A DNA stretch of 43,335 nucleotides from an uncultured Aliivibrio sp. GTDB taxonomy: Bacteria > Pseudomonadota > Gammaproteobacteria > Enterobacterales > Vibrionaceae. The stretch is from assembly GCF_946479765.1 (NCBI RefSeq), contig NZ_CAMLHO010000033.1:1-43335 (forward strand), read 5' to 3'. A program made the position numbers and the translations under genes. The notes below the pieces were generated by a model. The model was not told where the DNA came from. It searched no databases and was given only the letters and a program-made list of their open reading frames with translations. Shown piece by piece: positions 34,936 to 43,335 of the stretch; position 1 is the stretch's first letter, and each line of letters opens with the position of its first letter.

Positions 34936-35877
34936 ATGAGATATTTTCCCATTTTTATGGATATACAAAAACGCCCAGTGTTAGTGGTTGGTGGTGGGGA
35001 AGTAGCCTGTCGTAAAATAGACATGCTATTGCAAGCGGATGCAGATATCACTGTTATAGCACCTTCAATAAAATCGTATTTAGCGAAGTATGCAGAGCAA
35101 GGTAAAATCACTTACCATAAAGGATTTTATCATCGTAAGTTGTTAGACAGTAAGTACGTGCAAGTGTGGGCTACAACTGATAATTCAGAGTTAAATCATC
35201 AAGTATATAAAGATGCTCATGATGCCGGGATATTGGTAAATGTGGTTGATGATACCGCTCATTGTGATTTCATCACGCCATCAATGGTTAACCGTGGACG
35301 TGTTCAAGTCGCGATTTCAAGCGGTGGTTCTTCACCTGTGCTTATTCGTATTATTCGTGAGCAATTAGAAACACAATTATCGACAAAAATAGCAATGTTG
35401 GCTGATTTTGGTGCAGATAAGAGAAACGTAGTAAAACAACACTTTGCGACGGTAGATGAGCGTAGAAAATTTTGGGAATTGTTTTTACGTTCACCAGAAA
35501 TAGAAGCCTTAACGACACGGAATGAACTAGAGCACGTATTCACACGTTATCTATCAAATGATATTGCGGTGAGATCTGAGCGTAACTGGATCGAATATCA
35601 TCAAGAAACAGAGATGCTTACATTAAAATCATTACGCCTGATGCAGCAAGCTGAATGGGTGATTTATTTTGATGCTTGTCCTCCAGAGTTTGTAGAGTTA
35701 TGCCGTCGTGATGCTGAACGCATTTCAGTTAAATCAGAGCAAGAAATTGCTGATTATTTACAGCAAGCTGATAAAGAGCAGGTAAGGGTGACAATCTTAA
35801 TTAGAAAAGGCCATCTAATATCGAATGCTCAATTACAAGCTTATCTTTCTAATGATATATATGTACAAACATTGTAA
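34936..35877 (+). CDS. Precorrin-2 dehydrogenase/ferrochelatase (siroheme synthase) with eroded methyltransferase stub
   Basis: A 313-residue protein. Its first 210 residues are the CysG-B/Met8p unit, which oxidises precorrin-2 with NAD+ and inserts iron to give siroheme: PVLVVGGGEVACRK (about 14-27), NVVDDTAHCDF with the catalytic Asp, and SSGGSSPVLIR. Residues 220-313 align with the start of the SAM-dependent uroporphyrinogen-III methyltransferase (EMLTLKSLRLMQQAEWVIYF, in part) but have lost its GxGPGDP loop and the last 150 residues. So the methyltransferase must be elsewhere. GTGAGG lies 5 bases before the ATG at 34936; an ATG-TAA mini-frame (34931) lies between. In an operon with the GntR regulator. 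Confidence 0.88.
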   Translation: MRYFPIFMDIQKRPVLVVGGGEVACRKIDMLLQADADITVIAPSIKSYLAKYAEQGKITYHKGFYHRKLLDSKYVQVWATTDNSELNHQVYKDAHDAGILVNVVDDTAHCDFITPSMVNRGRVQVAISSGGSSPVLIRIIREQLETQLSTKIAMLADFGADKRNVVKQHFATVDERRKFWELFLRSPEIEALTTRNELEHVFTRYLSNDIAVRSERNWIEYHQETEMLTLKSLRLMQQAEWVIYFDACPPEFVELCRRDAERISVKSEQEIADYLQQADKEQVRVTILIRKGHLISNAQLQAYLSNDIYVQTL

Positions 35878-35886
35878 GGAAGCTTG

Positions 35887-36576
35887 ATGCAATACTTGAC
35901 CATAAAAGATGCGATTGCAGAGCAGATTGAAAGTGGCATGTTAGAGCCAGGGCAAAAGTTACCTTCAGAGCGGGTACTAGCAGGTGCTTTTTCAACAACA
36001 CGTATTACCTTACAAGAGGCGTTAAATTACTTAGCACTGTCAGGAAAAGTTTATAAGGAAGAGAGGCGTGGGTGGTTTGTATCAAGAGAAGCTCTGATAT
36101 TTAATCCAGCTAAGGAACTTGATATTTCGCATGCATGTAAACTAAATCAGTGTAGTTATACTACGAAACATCTTGATTCTAAACGTATACTCGCACCAAA
36201 AATGGTCGCAGAGGCTTTACGCTTACCTCCTTTTTCATATGTGTTGATGTTTAGTCGTTTACTTATGATGGAAGGAAGAAAAGTCGCTGTTCAATATCAA
36301 TATCTACCTGACACTTTATTTCCATCGTTGGTGAAAATGGATGGAGACATTGATATTGTTTCTATTTTAAAAGAGCAGTATTTTTCAGATTTTCAGAGTT
36401 TAGATGTGAAAATAGGAGTGATACCAGCTACAGAGTATGAATCGGGGATATTGAATCTTAGTTCAGGAAGTATGCTATTGGACATTACTCAATCTGCAAT
36501 AAATAATAGTAAGGAAGGTTATTTATTGCAGGTGATCCGCTGTTGCCACGATGCGATCGAAATTGAAATTAAATAA
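35887..36576 (+). CDS. GntR/HutC-family regulator with UTRA domain
   Basis: A 229-residue transcription factor. The N-terminal winged helix starts at once (MQYLTIKDAIAEQIESGMLEPGQKLPSERVLA, in part) with the GntR signature around residues 15-45, followed by a UTRA ligand-binding domain (about 75-225; QYQYLPDTLFPSL). AAGGA overlaps the stop of the siroheme gene and lies 6 bases before the ATG at 35887, which is preferred over the TTG at 35884. The tight link suggests co-transcription with siroheme synthesis. The ligand is unknown; HutC-type regulators sense small metabolites. Which genes it controls cannot be read from the sequence. Confidence 0.87.
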   Translation: MQYLTIKDAIAEQIESGMLEPGQKLPSERVLAGAFSTTRITLQEALNYLALSGKVYKEERRGWFVSREALIFNPAKELDISHACKLNQCSYTTKHLDSKRILAPKMVAEALRLPPFSYVLMFSRLLMMEGRKVAVQYQYLPDTLFPSLVKMDGDIDIVSILKEQYFSDFQSLDVKIGVIPATEYESGILNLSSGSMLLDITQSAINNSKEGYLLQVIRCCHDAIEIEIK

Positions 36577-36599
36577 AGGATTTCGAAAGCATTGAGTTG

Positions 36600-37289
36600 T
36601 TAGCTTAAGCGCTTCGGTGCTTGAGCACCAGCTACTGGTCGGTTTACAGAAAGAGTACGGCCTTTCTTCAATCCCTTTTCATAATCAGTAGTTATATTAG
36701 CCATTGCTTCTCTTAATTGTTGCTTAAAAGTTTCTCGGTCAATATTTTTAAATTCTTTATCAATATAATCATTAATCTTATTCGCAGATTCATCGTCAGG
36801 GGCAATCACCGGAAGCTTTTCAAGGGCACCTTCGATCCAACCCGCTAAGAAAGAGTTAACCCGTTTAGTTACTTCAAGCTGTCCAGTCCCAGATCCCGCA
36901 AAACTGTTTTTAAATTGTCCCGTTTGCTCGTTCATCTCACGATAAACGATATCAAAAGCAAAGGCGGCAAAAATAGCGCGATCTGCAGAGCCGATAAACT
37001 CAACTTTTTTTAATCCTTTGTGATTTAATAATACAGCTTCAACGCCAAAGCGCGTATTAATACCACGAATTATCTTTAGAATATTACTACCCACGTTTGC
37101 AGGAAGGAGATGGGAGCTTTGTGTTTTGCCCATCTTGATAAACTCAATATCATCTTTTTCAAGACCATACTTAAGCATAAGGCGATGCGCCATTCTAATG
37201 GCTTGAGCGGCTTCATTCACATTCGCGGAATTACCAAGTTCAAGACATTTAGCGATCTTTTTTAGAGCCTTTTGCTTTCCAGATGACAT
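36600..37289 (-). CDS. DUF2786-domain protein
   Basis: A 229-residue soluble protein. The N-terminal 45 residues (KQKALKKIAKCLELGNSAN, then NEAAQAIRMAHRLMLKYGLE) are a DUF2786 domain, a small helical unit found in many bacterial and phage proteins of unknown role. The middle (GVEAVLLNHKGLKKVEFIGSAD and REMNEQTGQFKNSF, in part) and the basic C-terminus (KGLKKGRTLSVNRP) suggest nucleic-acid contact, but there is no catalytic motif I can name. It stands alone, convergent to the GntR regulator with a 23-base gap, and has no phage genes around it. Confidence 0.75.
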   Translation of the reverse strand: MSSGKQKALKKIAKCLELGNSANVNEAAQAIRMAHRLMLKYGLEKDDIEFIKMGKTQSSHLLPANVGSNILKIIRGINTRFGVEAVLLNHKGLKKVEFIGSADRAIFAAFAFDIVYREMNEQTGQFKNSFAGSGTGQLEVTKRVNSFLAGWIEGALEKLPVIAPDDESANKINDYIDKEFKNIDRETFKQQLREAMANITTDYEKGLKKGRTLSVNRPVAGAQAPKRLS

Positions 37290-37428
37290 AGCTTTACCTT
37301 ACTTTTTACGGGGCAACTATTTTACCTGTCTATGTCTTGATTTGAAAGGAAATTAAAGCGAGTGCATGGATTGGATCGTTGAGGAGGATTAGGTTAATAA
37401 GCCTAAAATAGCGAGGAATAAAAGAGAG

Positions 37429-37464
37429 GTGCTGCTCTGGATATTAAATATTACAGAGCAGCAC
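37429..37464 (-). terminator. Hairpin terminator after the DUF3334 gene
   Basis: GTGCTGCTCTG (37429-37439) pairs perfectly with CAGAGCAGCAC (37454-37464), with an AT-rich 14-base loop. On the - strand it is followed by CTCTCTTTTATT, a modest T tract. It lies 30 bases after the DUF3334 stop. Confidence 0.75.
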
Positions 37465-37493
37465 TATTATATTAATGGCAGTGATTAGTGGTA

Positions 37494-38195
37494 TTAAATA
37501 CCTAATTCATCGAATAACGAGTCATCAAAATCTTGATATGATGATTCTTTTGATGCTGATTGTTGAGAATTTCCTGATTTATGTTGCTCGAATAGGTCAT
37601 CAGCATCGAACTCTTCTTCTTGTTCAAATTCTTCAAGTTGAATAAATTCTGTTTTATCCATTGCAAGTTCAAGATAGAAAATATTATTTTTTTCTGTTGT
37701 AAAAGTAACGCGACGAGCTTGTGGGCGATCTAGATTCGTATCAACAGAAAGTATGACTTGCTTGTTTAAAGCGAGCATTTTTGGTTGATTCTGGGAAATC
37801 GTAGTTTGTAATGTTTTACGGATTTGCCCGGTGAAATCACCAACTATTTGATTCATTAATTCACCTAATACATCACCCACTTCATCAGAAGTATGCAAGA
37901 TGGCTAACTCTTCTTCCGGCATGCCCATATTGTTCATGTATTTAGTGTAGAGCTCTAAGGCGGCATCTTTAGTAAAATTAGTAACAACTAAACCAGAAAA
38001 ACCACCATCAAACAGAACAAAGCAACCAAAATCAGGTTTTAGGCTCGTTTTCGATATTTTTTGCACCATAGCAGAATAGTTAACTGAACTTTGTGTTGCT
38101 TTAGTTAATACACCAGACATTGAACGGCATAGTATTAATAGAATATCGTCAGTGGTAATGATTTTTGTCTTGTTCTTTCTAATTGCTGGTTTCAT
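37494..38195 (-). CDS. DUF3334 protein with CheX/CheC-like fold
   Basis: A 233-residue cytosolic protein of a family I recognise from vibrios and Shewanella as DUF3334. The core (about 20-185) resembles CheX/CheC: helix DEVGDVLGELMNQIVGDF (104-121) contains the ExxN pair (Glu112, Asn115) that CheX-type phosphatases use on phospho-CheY. One such ExxN helix is visible, as in CheX. The last 45 residues are acidic and low-complexity (EEFEQEEEFDADD, then Ser/Gln-rich, ending DDSLFDELGI), a likely interaction tail. Activity on a response regulator is inferred. It stands alone, divergent from ydiJ, with its own terminator. Confidence 0.78.
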   Translation of the reverse strand: MKPAIRKNKTKIITTDDILLILCRSMSGVLTKATQSSVNYSAMVQKISKTSLKPDFGCFVLFDGGFSGLVVTNFTKDAALELYTKYMNNMGMPEEELAILHTSDEVGDVLGELMNQIVGDFTGQIRKTLQTTISQNQPKMLALNKQVILSVDTNLDRPQARRVTFTTEKNNIFYLELAMDKTEFIQLEEFEQEEEFDADDLFEQHKSGNSQQSASKESSYQDFDDSLFDELGI

Positions 38196-38479
38196 AACTT
38201 TCTCTAAGATAAGGTGTCGCGGTTGTATAAATAAGTCTTAGCAAAATATATGCCATAAAACTTAAGGCGAAATATTATCTTACTATCTGTTTTATATTGT
38301 ACTCAGTAAAGTTCTTTAACGCTTTAAAAGTACGTAAGTAAGTCATTGGGCAGTAACATTGCGATTATTTATCGGATGTAGCATAGGTAAGATGTTTTAT
38401 CCACGCGAGATGTTGTAAAGTGTGTATAGAAAGACACATTAATGACGCTGAGGATCAGCGATTGAAGGAGCAGGGAGCA

Positions 38480-41400
38480 ATGTTACCAGTATTACCATAC
38501 CAATCTACTATTGATCCAATGGTAGTAGATTATCTAGATAAATTAAAAGAAAGCAATTTTAGTGGTGATATCGAAACGACCTATTCAAGTCGTTTAGCAG
38601 TAGCTACAGATAATAGTGTTTATCAGCAATTACCCCAAGCGGTACTCTTACCAAAAAATACGAACGATGTTGAGTGTTTAGCTCGACTTGCGAGTGAGGA
38701 TAAGTTTAAAGCGGTCACTTTTTCTCCTCGTGGTGGTGGTACAGGAACTAATGGACAATCTTTAACTAAAGGTATCGTGGTTGATTTATCTCGTTACATG
38801 AACCAAGTGTTAGAGATCAATATTGAACAAGGATGGGCAAGGGTTCAAACTGGATTGATTAAAGATCAATTGAACGATGCGTTACGACCACATGGTTTTT
38901 TCTTTTCTCCTGATTTATCCACCAGTAATCGCGCGACCATTGGTGGTATGATTAATACGGATGCATCTGGTCAAGGTTCGCTAAAGTATGGCAAAACCTC
39001 TGATCATGTCTTAGCGGTGACTGCTGTACTTGCCAATGGTTCACGTTTAGATACCGGCCTTTCTTATAATGACCAACAAGAATCGGTACGTGCCGTATTA
39101 GATATCATCGCTTCGGTATGCCGTGATAATCGTCAGAAAATTGAAGATAAATTTCCTCCATTAAACCGCTTTTTAACGGGTTATGATTTAAAAAATGCAT
39201 TAAATACAGAAACCGATCAGTTTGATATCACGCGAGTTTTATGTGGATCTGAAGGGTCACTGGCCTTTCTGACCGAAGCAAAAGTTAATATTACACGGAT
39301 CCCAAAAGCCAGAACTCTGATTAACGTAAAATACGATACGTTTGATGCTGCATTAAGAAACGCCCCATTTATGGTTGAAGCGAGTGCGCTCTCTGTAGAA
39401 ACGATTGATTCAAGAGTATTAAACTTTGCAAAGCAAGACATTGTTTGGCATAGCGTGAGTGATTTAATTACTGATGTGCCAGATAAAGAGATGCTTGGAT
39501 TGAATATGGTGGAGTTTTCCGGAACCGATCTTGATCTAGTTGAGCAACAAGTTTCAGGTTTAATTACCAAACTAGATTCTTTAATGCAGGCAAAACAAGC
39601 GGGTATTATTGGGTACCAAATTATCCAAGATGTGGCAAGTATTGGTCGAATTTATACCATGCGTAAAAAAGCAGTGGGATTATTAGGCGCGACCAAAGGA
39701 GCGGCAAAGCCTGTCGCTTTTGCTGAAGATACGTGTGTTCCTCCTGAGAATTTAGCCGATTTCATTCAAGAGTTTAGACAGCTGTTGGATTCTCACCAAC
39801 TTAATTATGGCATGTTTGGTCATGTTGATGCCGGTGTTTTACACGTGCGTCCTGCGTTAGATATGTGTGACCCACAACAAGAAGCCTTAATGCATACTAT
39901 TTCTGATCAAGTGGTGGCTTTAGTCTCAAAATATGGCGGCTTGATGTGGGGAGAACATGGTAAGGGGTTTAGATCTGAATATGGTCCTGAATTCTTTGGT
40001 GAAGATTTATTTGTCGAGTTACGACGTGTGAAAGGGGCATTTGATCCACACAATAAAATGAACCCAGGAAAGATCTGTACGCCATTAGAAAGTAGTGATG
40101 AGCTAGTAAAAGTCAGTGATACAAAGCGTGGCTATTATGATCGCCAAATTCCAGTGGAAGTGAGAGATAGCTTTAATCAAGCGATGGAATGTAATGGTAA
40201 TGGGCTTTGTTTTAATTATGAAACGAGCTCTCCAATGTGTCCATCAATGAAGGTTACCGCAGATCGCCGTCATTCACCAAAAGGACGAGCAGGTCTTGTT
40301 CGAGAATGGTTACGTCAATTATCAGAACAAGGCATTGATCCTATTGCTCTAGAGCAAGAGCTATTGACTAAACGGCCAACGATTAAACAAATCATTGATC
40401 GTATTCGTAATCGTATTAATAAAGAAAAAGAATACGATTATTCCCATGAAGTACATGAAGCGATGATGGGATGCTTGGCATGTAAAGCGTGTGCTAGCCA
40501 GTGCCCAATAAAAGTGGATGTACCAAGCTTTCGTTCGCGTTTCTTGAATATTTATCACAGTCGCTATCAGCGTCCGGTGAAAGATTACTTGGTTGCAAAC
40601 ATTGAAAGTATGCTTCCTGTAATGGCGATTATGCCTAAATTGGTCAATGGAGTGTTAAAACAGTCACTCACTCAAACGTTAACAGAAAAAGCGTTGGGCT
40701 ATGTAGACATGCCATTATTGTCTGTTCCAACCTTAAAAGAACGATGTAAAGAGAAAGATATTTCCACGTTTAATCTAGAGCGGCTGAAATGTTTTTCTGA
40801 AAGTGAACGAAATAAGGTAGTGTTGATTGTTCAAGACCCTTTCACCAGTTATTATGACGCGAGTGTAGTTAGTGATTTTGCAGAGTTAATTAAGCGTTTG
40901 GGTCTAAAGCCAATGTTATTGCCATTTAAACCAAATGGTAAAGCGCAGCACGTTAAAGGTTTTTTAAAACAATTTACCTCAACAGCAAAAAGTAGTAGTG
41001 AATTTTTGAACCAAATTTCGGATCTGAATATTCCTATGGTGGGGGTGGATCCTGCTTTGGTACTGTGTTATCGAGATGAATATAATGAAATACTTGCAGA
41101 CAAACGCGGTGATTTTACTGTCTTGACGGTGCACGAATGGCTATACCCTAAACTTTCGTCTTTTACGAAAGCAACGGTATTTGATACTAGACCTTGGCAC
41201 CTCTTTGCTCATTGCACAGAAAAAACTAAGATGCCGAATGCAGAAAAAGAATGGGGTGAAATCTTTCAGTATTTTGGATTGGCACTTAATACGGTACCTG
41301 TTGGATGCTGCGGGATGGCGGGTACGTATGGTCATGAAGCCGATAAATTAGAAACCTCAAAAGCGATCTACGATTTAAGCTGGAAAGGTAATTTAAAGCA

Positions 41401-41512
41401 ATTAGATAAAGAACGATGCTTAATAACTGGTTATTCATGTCGAAGTCAGGTTAAACGATTTGAAGGTGAGCATTTAAAGCATCCATTGCAAGCAATACTG
41501 ACGAATATTTAA
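38480..41512 (+). CDS. ydiJ: YdiJ, FAD/[4Fe-4S] D-2-hydroxyacid dehydrogenase-like protein
   Basis: A 1010-residue fusion (E. coli YdiJ 1018). N-terminal FAD-binding PCMH domain with PRGGGTGTNGQSL (about 84-96) and a FAD-oxidase C-terminal domain (GHVDAGVLHVRP, WGEHGKG), then a ferredoxin region with CLACKACASQCP (about 664-675), and CCG-type cysteines (CCGMAG near 945) at the end. The protein is nearly collinear with E. coli YdiJ, which is linked to D-2-hydroxyglutarate oxidation. The start ATG at 38480 (AAGGAG 9 bases upstream, MLPVLPYQS) replaces an extension to 38420. A small perfect hairpin (38446-38460) sits just before the ribosome site. Ends at a strong terminator. Confidence 0.95.
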   Translation: MLPVLPYQSTIDPMVVDYLDKLKESNFSGDIETTYSSRLAVATDNSVYQQLPQAVLLPKNTNDVECLARLASEDKFKAVTFSPRGGGTGTNGQSLTKGIVVDLSRYMNQVLEINIEQGWARVQTGLIKDQLNDALRPHGFFFSPDLSTSNRATIGGMINTDASGQGSLKYGKTSDHVLAVTAVLANGSRLDTGLSYNDQQESVRAVLDIIASVCRDNRQKIEDKFPPLNRFLTGYDLKNALNTETDQFDITRVLCGSEGSLAFLTEAKVNITRIPKARTLINVKYDTFDAALRNAPFMVEASALSVETIDSRVLNFAKQDIVWHSVSDLITDVPDKEMLGLNMVEFSGTDLDLVEQQVSGLITKLDSLMQAKQAGIIGYQIIQDVASIGRIYTMRKKAVGLLGATKGAAKPVAFAEDTCVPPENLADFIQEFRQLLDSHQLNYGMFGHVDAGVLHVRPALDMCDPQQEALMHTISDQVVALVSKYGGLMWGEHGKGFRSEYGPEFFGEDLFVELRRVKGAFDPHNKMNPGKICTPLESSDELVKVSDTKRGYYDRQIPVEVRDSFNQAMECNGNGLCFNYETSSPMCPSMKVTADRRHSPKGRAGLVREWLRQLSEQGIDPIALEQELLTKRPTIKQIIDRIRNRINKEKEYDYSHEVHEAMMGCLACKACASQCPIKVDVPSFRSRFLNIYHSRYQRPVKDYLVANIESMLPVMAIMPKLVNGVLKQSLTQTLTEKALGYVDMPLLSVPTLKERCKEKDISTFNLERLKCFSESERNKVVLIVQDPFTSYYDASVVSDFAELIKRLGLKPMLLPFKPNGKAQHVKGFLKQFTSTAKSSSEFLNQISDLNIPMVGVDPALVLCYRDEYNEILADKRGDFTVLTVHEWLYPKLSSFTKATVFDTRPWHLFAHCTEKTKMPNAEKEWGEIFQYFGLALNTVPVGCCGMAGTYGHEADKLETSKAIYDLSWKGNLKQLDKERCLITGYSCRSQVKRFEGEHLKHPLQAILTNI

Positions 41513-41525
41513 ATAGCTTAATTCT

Positions 41526-41560
41526 GCGTTACTTTATGATAGAGTAACGCGGTTTTTTTT
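41526..41560 (+). terminator. Rho-independent terminator after ydiJ
   Basis: GCGTTACT (41526-41533) pairs with AGTAACGC (41543-41550), 9-base loop, then T8 (41553-41560). Confidence 0.92.
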
Positions 41561-41677
41561 GGGACGCAACGCGTATATTCTTTGCATTGGTGTTGACATT
41601 GTGTGAGAATTGCGGTCACGTCGAGATTTGCGGGTTGGTATATTATCCTTGCCGTTTTTAATAGAGTTATAATATAG

Positions 41678-43270
41678 ATGAGTAGTTCTGAATTAATTAG
41701 ACGCATTCCACAAATGAATGTGTTGGTTTTTACTGAAAAAAGAGAGCGTAGTACTCAGATCCGCCAGTTTTTTCAAAAAGCAGGCTTTAAAAGTGCTGAT
41801 TCTTTTAATGTCAGCATGAAAGCGTCAGATCTACCTGTTTATGACTACTACTTTATTGAATATCACTATGCAGATCATGAAGTGATTAGTGAGATGGTCA
41901 ATCATGCTCGCGCAAAAGCAAAGTTTGGTAAGCGTCCAATCTTTATTGTTGATATTGATAATGATGACTCTCAAGTGGATGACATCAATGCAAGAGAGCT
42001 ATTTCCTGATTTCATTGTGAATAGTCCAATCAACTTTGGTTACATTGATGAACTCATTAAGAAGTCTTTTAGCCTAACGTTATTAATTGAAAAATTGGTT
42101 GGTGAAGTAAAAAACTCTCAATCAGCTTTCATTAAACGTGCTCAAACATACCCAGGTACTTATAAAAACCGTATGTTGCTTAATATGACATTAGAAGAGT
42201 TATATAAGGCAAAAGACTTTGTAACATTTAAGAAAGTATATCAACGACACGATAAAAGTGAAATTATGCCTCAAAATTTAATGGCATATTGTCAGATTAT
42301 TGAGAAGCCGAAAGCTATACCCGTTTTGGATCTATTGTTACGCTCTAAAAAGTACTTATTTCAAGCAAATTTAATGCTAGCTGATATTTACGCAGAAGCA
42401 AAACAGATAAGTAAAGTGCATACTTTTTTAGCAAAGGCGTTCGATAATAATCCTAAAAATGATAAAGCGTTTCATTCTTATCTGACGTTTATCATTGAGA
42501 ATAATGAATCAACGTTATTACATAACATGGTAATGAAACGTTTCTATCATATTGGTATTAATCCTTCGACATTAAATAAAATGATCATGGATATTGCAGA
42601 GATTGTTTATAATTCAAACATGACGTTTAATAAAGACAAGTATAGACGATACTTTGGCCAGTTAATTATGACGCTAAAGAAACGTATATCAATGGATAAG
42701 CGTGATGAGCTGCAAGGTTATATTAATATTTTTATCGCTCGTCAATTATTTAAGCAAGGCAAACGTTATAAATCGAAAGCAATAGCATCAACTTGTTATT
42801 ATCGATTTCTGTCTGAAAGAAAAGTAGCGTCGGATGAATTTCGTGCTGCTGCTTTTGGCGTTTTGGCAATGGCAGGTGAAGTGAAGTTGTGCGTTACTCT
42901 GTATAAAGCATTTGATCAAGCGGGTTTGAAAAAAAGCGCACCACTATTATTACAACAATCAATGGCTCATTTTCAAAAATTAAATAAAGTGTACCAGTGG
43001 TTGAGAGCGCAAAATTCGTCGGATAGTAATAGCTCACAGTTGATCAAAATTGGTCAAACTTATCCTTATTCATCAGATTTAAATTATATGCTTCTTACAT
43101 TAACGTTGAAGGGTAAAAATTTGATGAAAAATCCAGACAATATTAAGCAATGTTTAGCTGTCATCCATAGAATGGAGAGAACCAACAACACGGCTGGTTA
43201 TGAAAATGTGATGTCATCTGTTGAGCAGAATAAGAAAATATTAATTGATGTTTTGTTAGGTAGTTCATAA
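41678..43270 (+). CDS. Pseudo-receiver plus helical-repeat protein
   Basis: A 530-residue cytosolic protein. Residues 12-130 look like a response-regulator receiver (MNVLVFTEKRERSTQIRQFF, in part; YDYYFIEYHYAD; KRPIFIVDID), but the phospho-Asp position holds Glu61 and the usual acidic pair is Thr-Glu. The rest (about 150-525) is all helical with TPR-like elements (LMLADIYAEAKQISKVHTFLAKAFD, in part). No output enzyme or DNA-binding domain. The family resembles orphan receiver-TPR proteins of vibrios. The ATG at 41678 has a poor ribosome site, and a TATAAT lies only 4 bases upstream, so the start at Met13 (41714) is possible. Monocistronic as far as visible. Confidence 0.75.
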   Translation: MSSSELIRRIPQMNVLVFTEKRERSTQIRQFFQKAGFKSADSFNVSMKASDLPVYDYYFIEYHYADHEVISEMVNHARAKAKFGKRPIFIVDIDNDDSQVDDINARELFPDFIVNSPINFGYIDELIKKSFSLTLLIEKLVGEVKNSQSAFIKRAQTYPGTYKNRMLLNMTLEELYKAKDFVTFKKVYQRHDKSEIMPQNLMAYCQIIEKPKAIPVLDLLLRSKKYLFQANLMLADIYAEAKQISKVHTFLAKAFDNNPKNDKAFHSYLTFIIENNESTLLHNMVMKRFYHIGINPSTLNKMIMDIAEIVYNSNMTFNKDKYRRYFGQLIMTLKKRISMDKRDELQGYINIFIARQLFKQGKRYKSKAIASTCYYRFLSERKVASDEFRAAAFGVLAMAGEVKLCVTLYKAFDQAGLKKSAPLLLQQSMAHFQKLNKVYQWLRAQNSSDSNSSQLIKIGQTYPYSSDLNYMLLTLTLKGKNLMKNPDNIKQCLAVIHRMERTNNTAGYENVMSSVEQNKKILIDVLLGSS

Positions 43271-43306
43271 ATTTATCTTATTTTTATAGCATGTTAGGCG
43301 AGAAAA

Positions 43307-43333
43307 CCCAGTGATCAGCTTGCTGTCGCTGGG
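43307..43333. terminator. Hairpin at window end, probably a terminator
   Basis: CCCAGTGA (43307-43314) pairs with TCGCTGGG (43326-43333) with one G-T pair; an A4 run precedes it. The T tract expected for the + strand would lie beyond the window, so the call is provisional. Confidence 0.5.
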
Positions 43334-43335
43334 AT

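Noticed and set aside
34931-34936. ATG-TAA mini-frame overlapping the start of the siroheme synthase gene
   Set aside because: The ribosome site abuts this ATG with too little spacing for good initiation; probably chance, although a start-stop effect is not excluded.
36600-37289. Prophage remnant suggested by the DUF2786 domain
   Set aside because: Single gene with no phage neighbours; the domain is also common in chromosomal proteins.

Overview
The window looks like a chromosomal segment of a gammaproteobacterium of the Vibrionaceae, most probably Aliivibrio (A. fischeri group). The evidence is AT-rich coding sequence, vibrio-type proteins (a malic enzyme MaeA, a DUF3392 protein, a CheX-like DUF3334 protein, YdiJ) and an E. 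coli-like Nrf nitrite reductase with its own haem-ligation genes. Genus assignment rests on recognising protein sequences, not on a search. No transposase, integrase, phage module, CRISPR array or rRNA was seen; this is mainly core chromosome with some accessory cassettes.

Layout. 1-90: 3' end of a tRNA-Leu(UAA) and its terminator. 200-3300: a three-gene ECF vitamin-type transporter cassette (S component, fused double ATPase, EcfT). 3340-6890: an unknown small protein, a MipA/OmpV-family outer membrane protein and a membrane diguanylate cyclase with a degenerate I-site. 6890-12240: SanA, a DUF3392 membrane protein, malic enzyme MaeA and, divergently, an HrpB-like DEAH helicase. 12300-13130: outer membrane phospholipase A PldA, with Asp where E. 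coli has the catalytic Asn.

13200-21150 is a complete nitrite-to-ammonia respiration locus split into three units: nrfG on the + strand, convergent nrfA on the - strand, and divergent nrfBCDE-(ccmG-like)-nrfF on the + strand. The 491-base nrfA/nrfB spacer carries a perfect FNR box, a CRP-like palindrome and NarP/NarL-type heptamers. Between nrfG and nrfA lie two abutting tandem-repeat arrays (a heptamer and an octamer).

21130-24000: a canonical PgpB, then a GNAT acetyltransferase translationally coupled to an exported Nudix hydrolase fused to a membrane PAP2 domain with broken active-site motifs. 24060-29450: a Sel1 protein, an MscS channel, a large membrane protein with a P-loop-like domain lacking the Walker A lysine plus a winged-helix-like tail, and a divergent Sel1 protein; this is the best candidate for an undescribed system. 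29470-34550: YccA and the Aap general L-amino-acid ABC transporter (aapJQMP) with an attenuator-like hairpin after aapJ. 34930-36580: a siroheme synthase whose methyltransferase domain has eroded to a stub, in an operon with a GntR/UTRA regulator. 36600-43335: a DUF2786 protein, the CheX-like DUF3334 protein, the FAD/4Fe-4S dehydrogenase YdiJ and a pseudo-receiver/helical-repeat protein.

Several starts were moved from the longest reading frame on ribosome-binding-site, signal-peptide or domain-boundary grounds: ecfT, the GGDEF gene, nrfA, nrfE, the GNAT gene, the lysine-less ATPase, yccA, the siroheme synthase, the GntR regulator and ydiJ.
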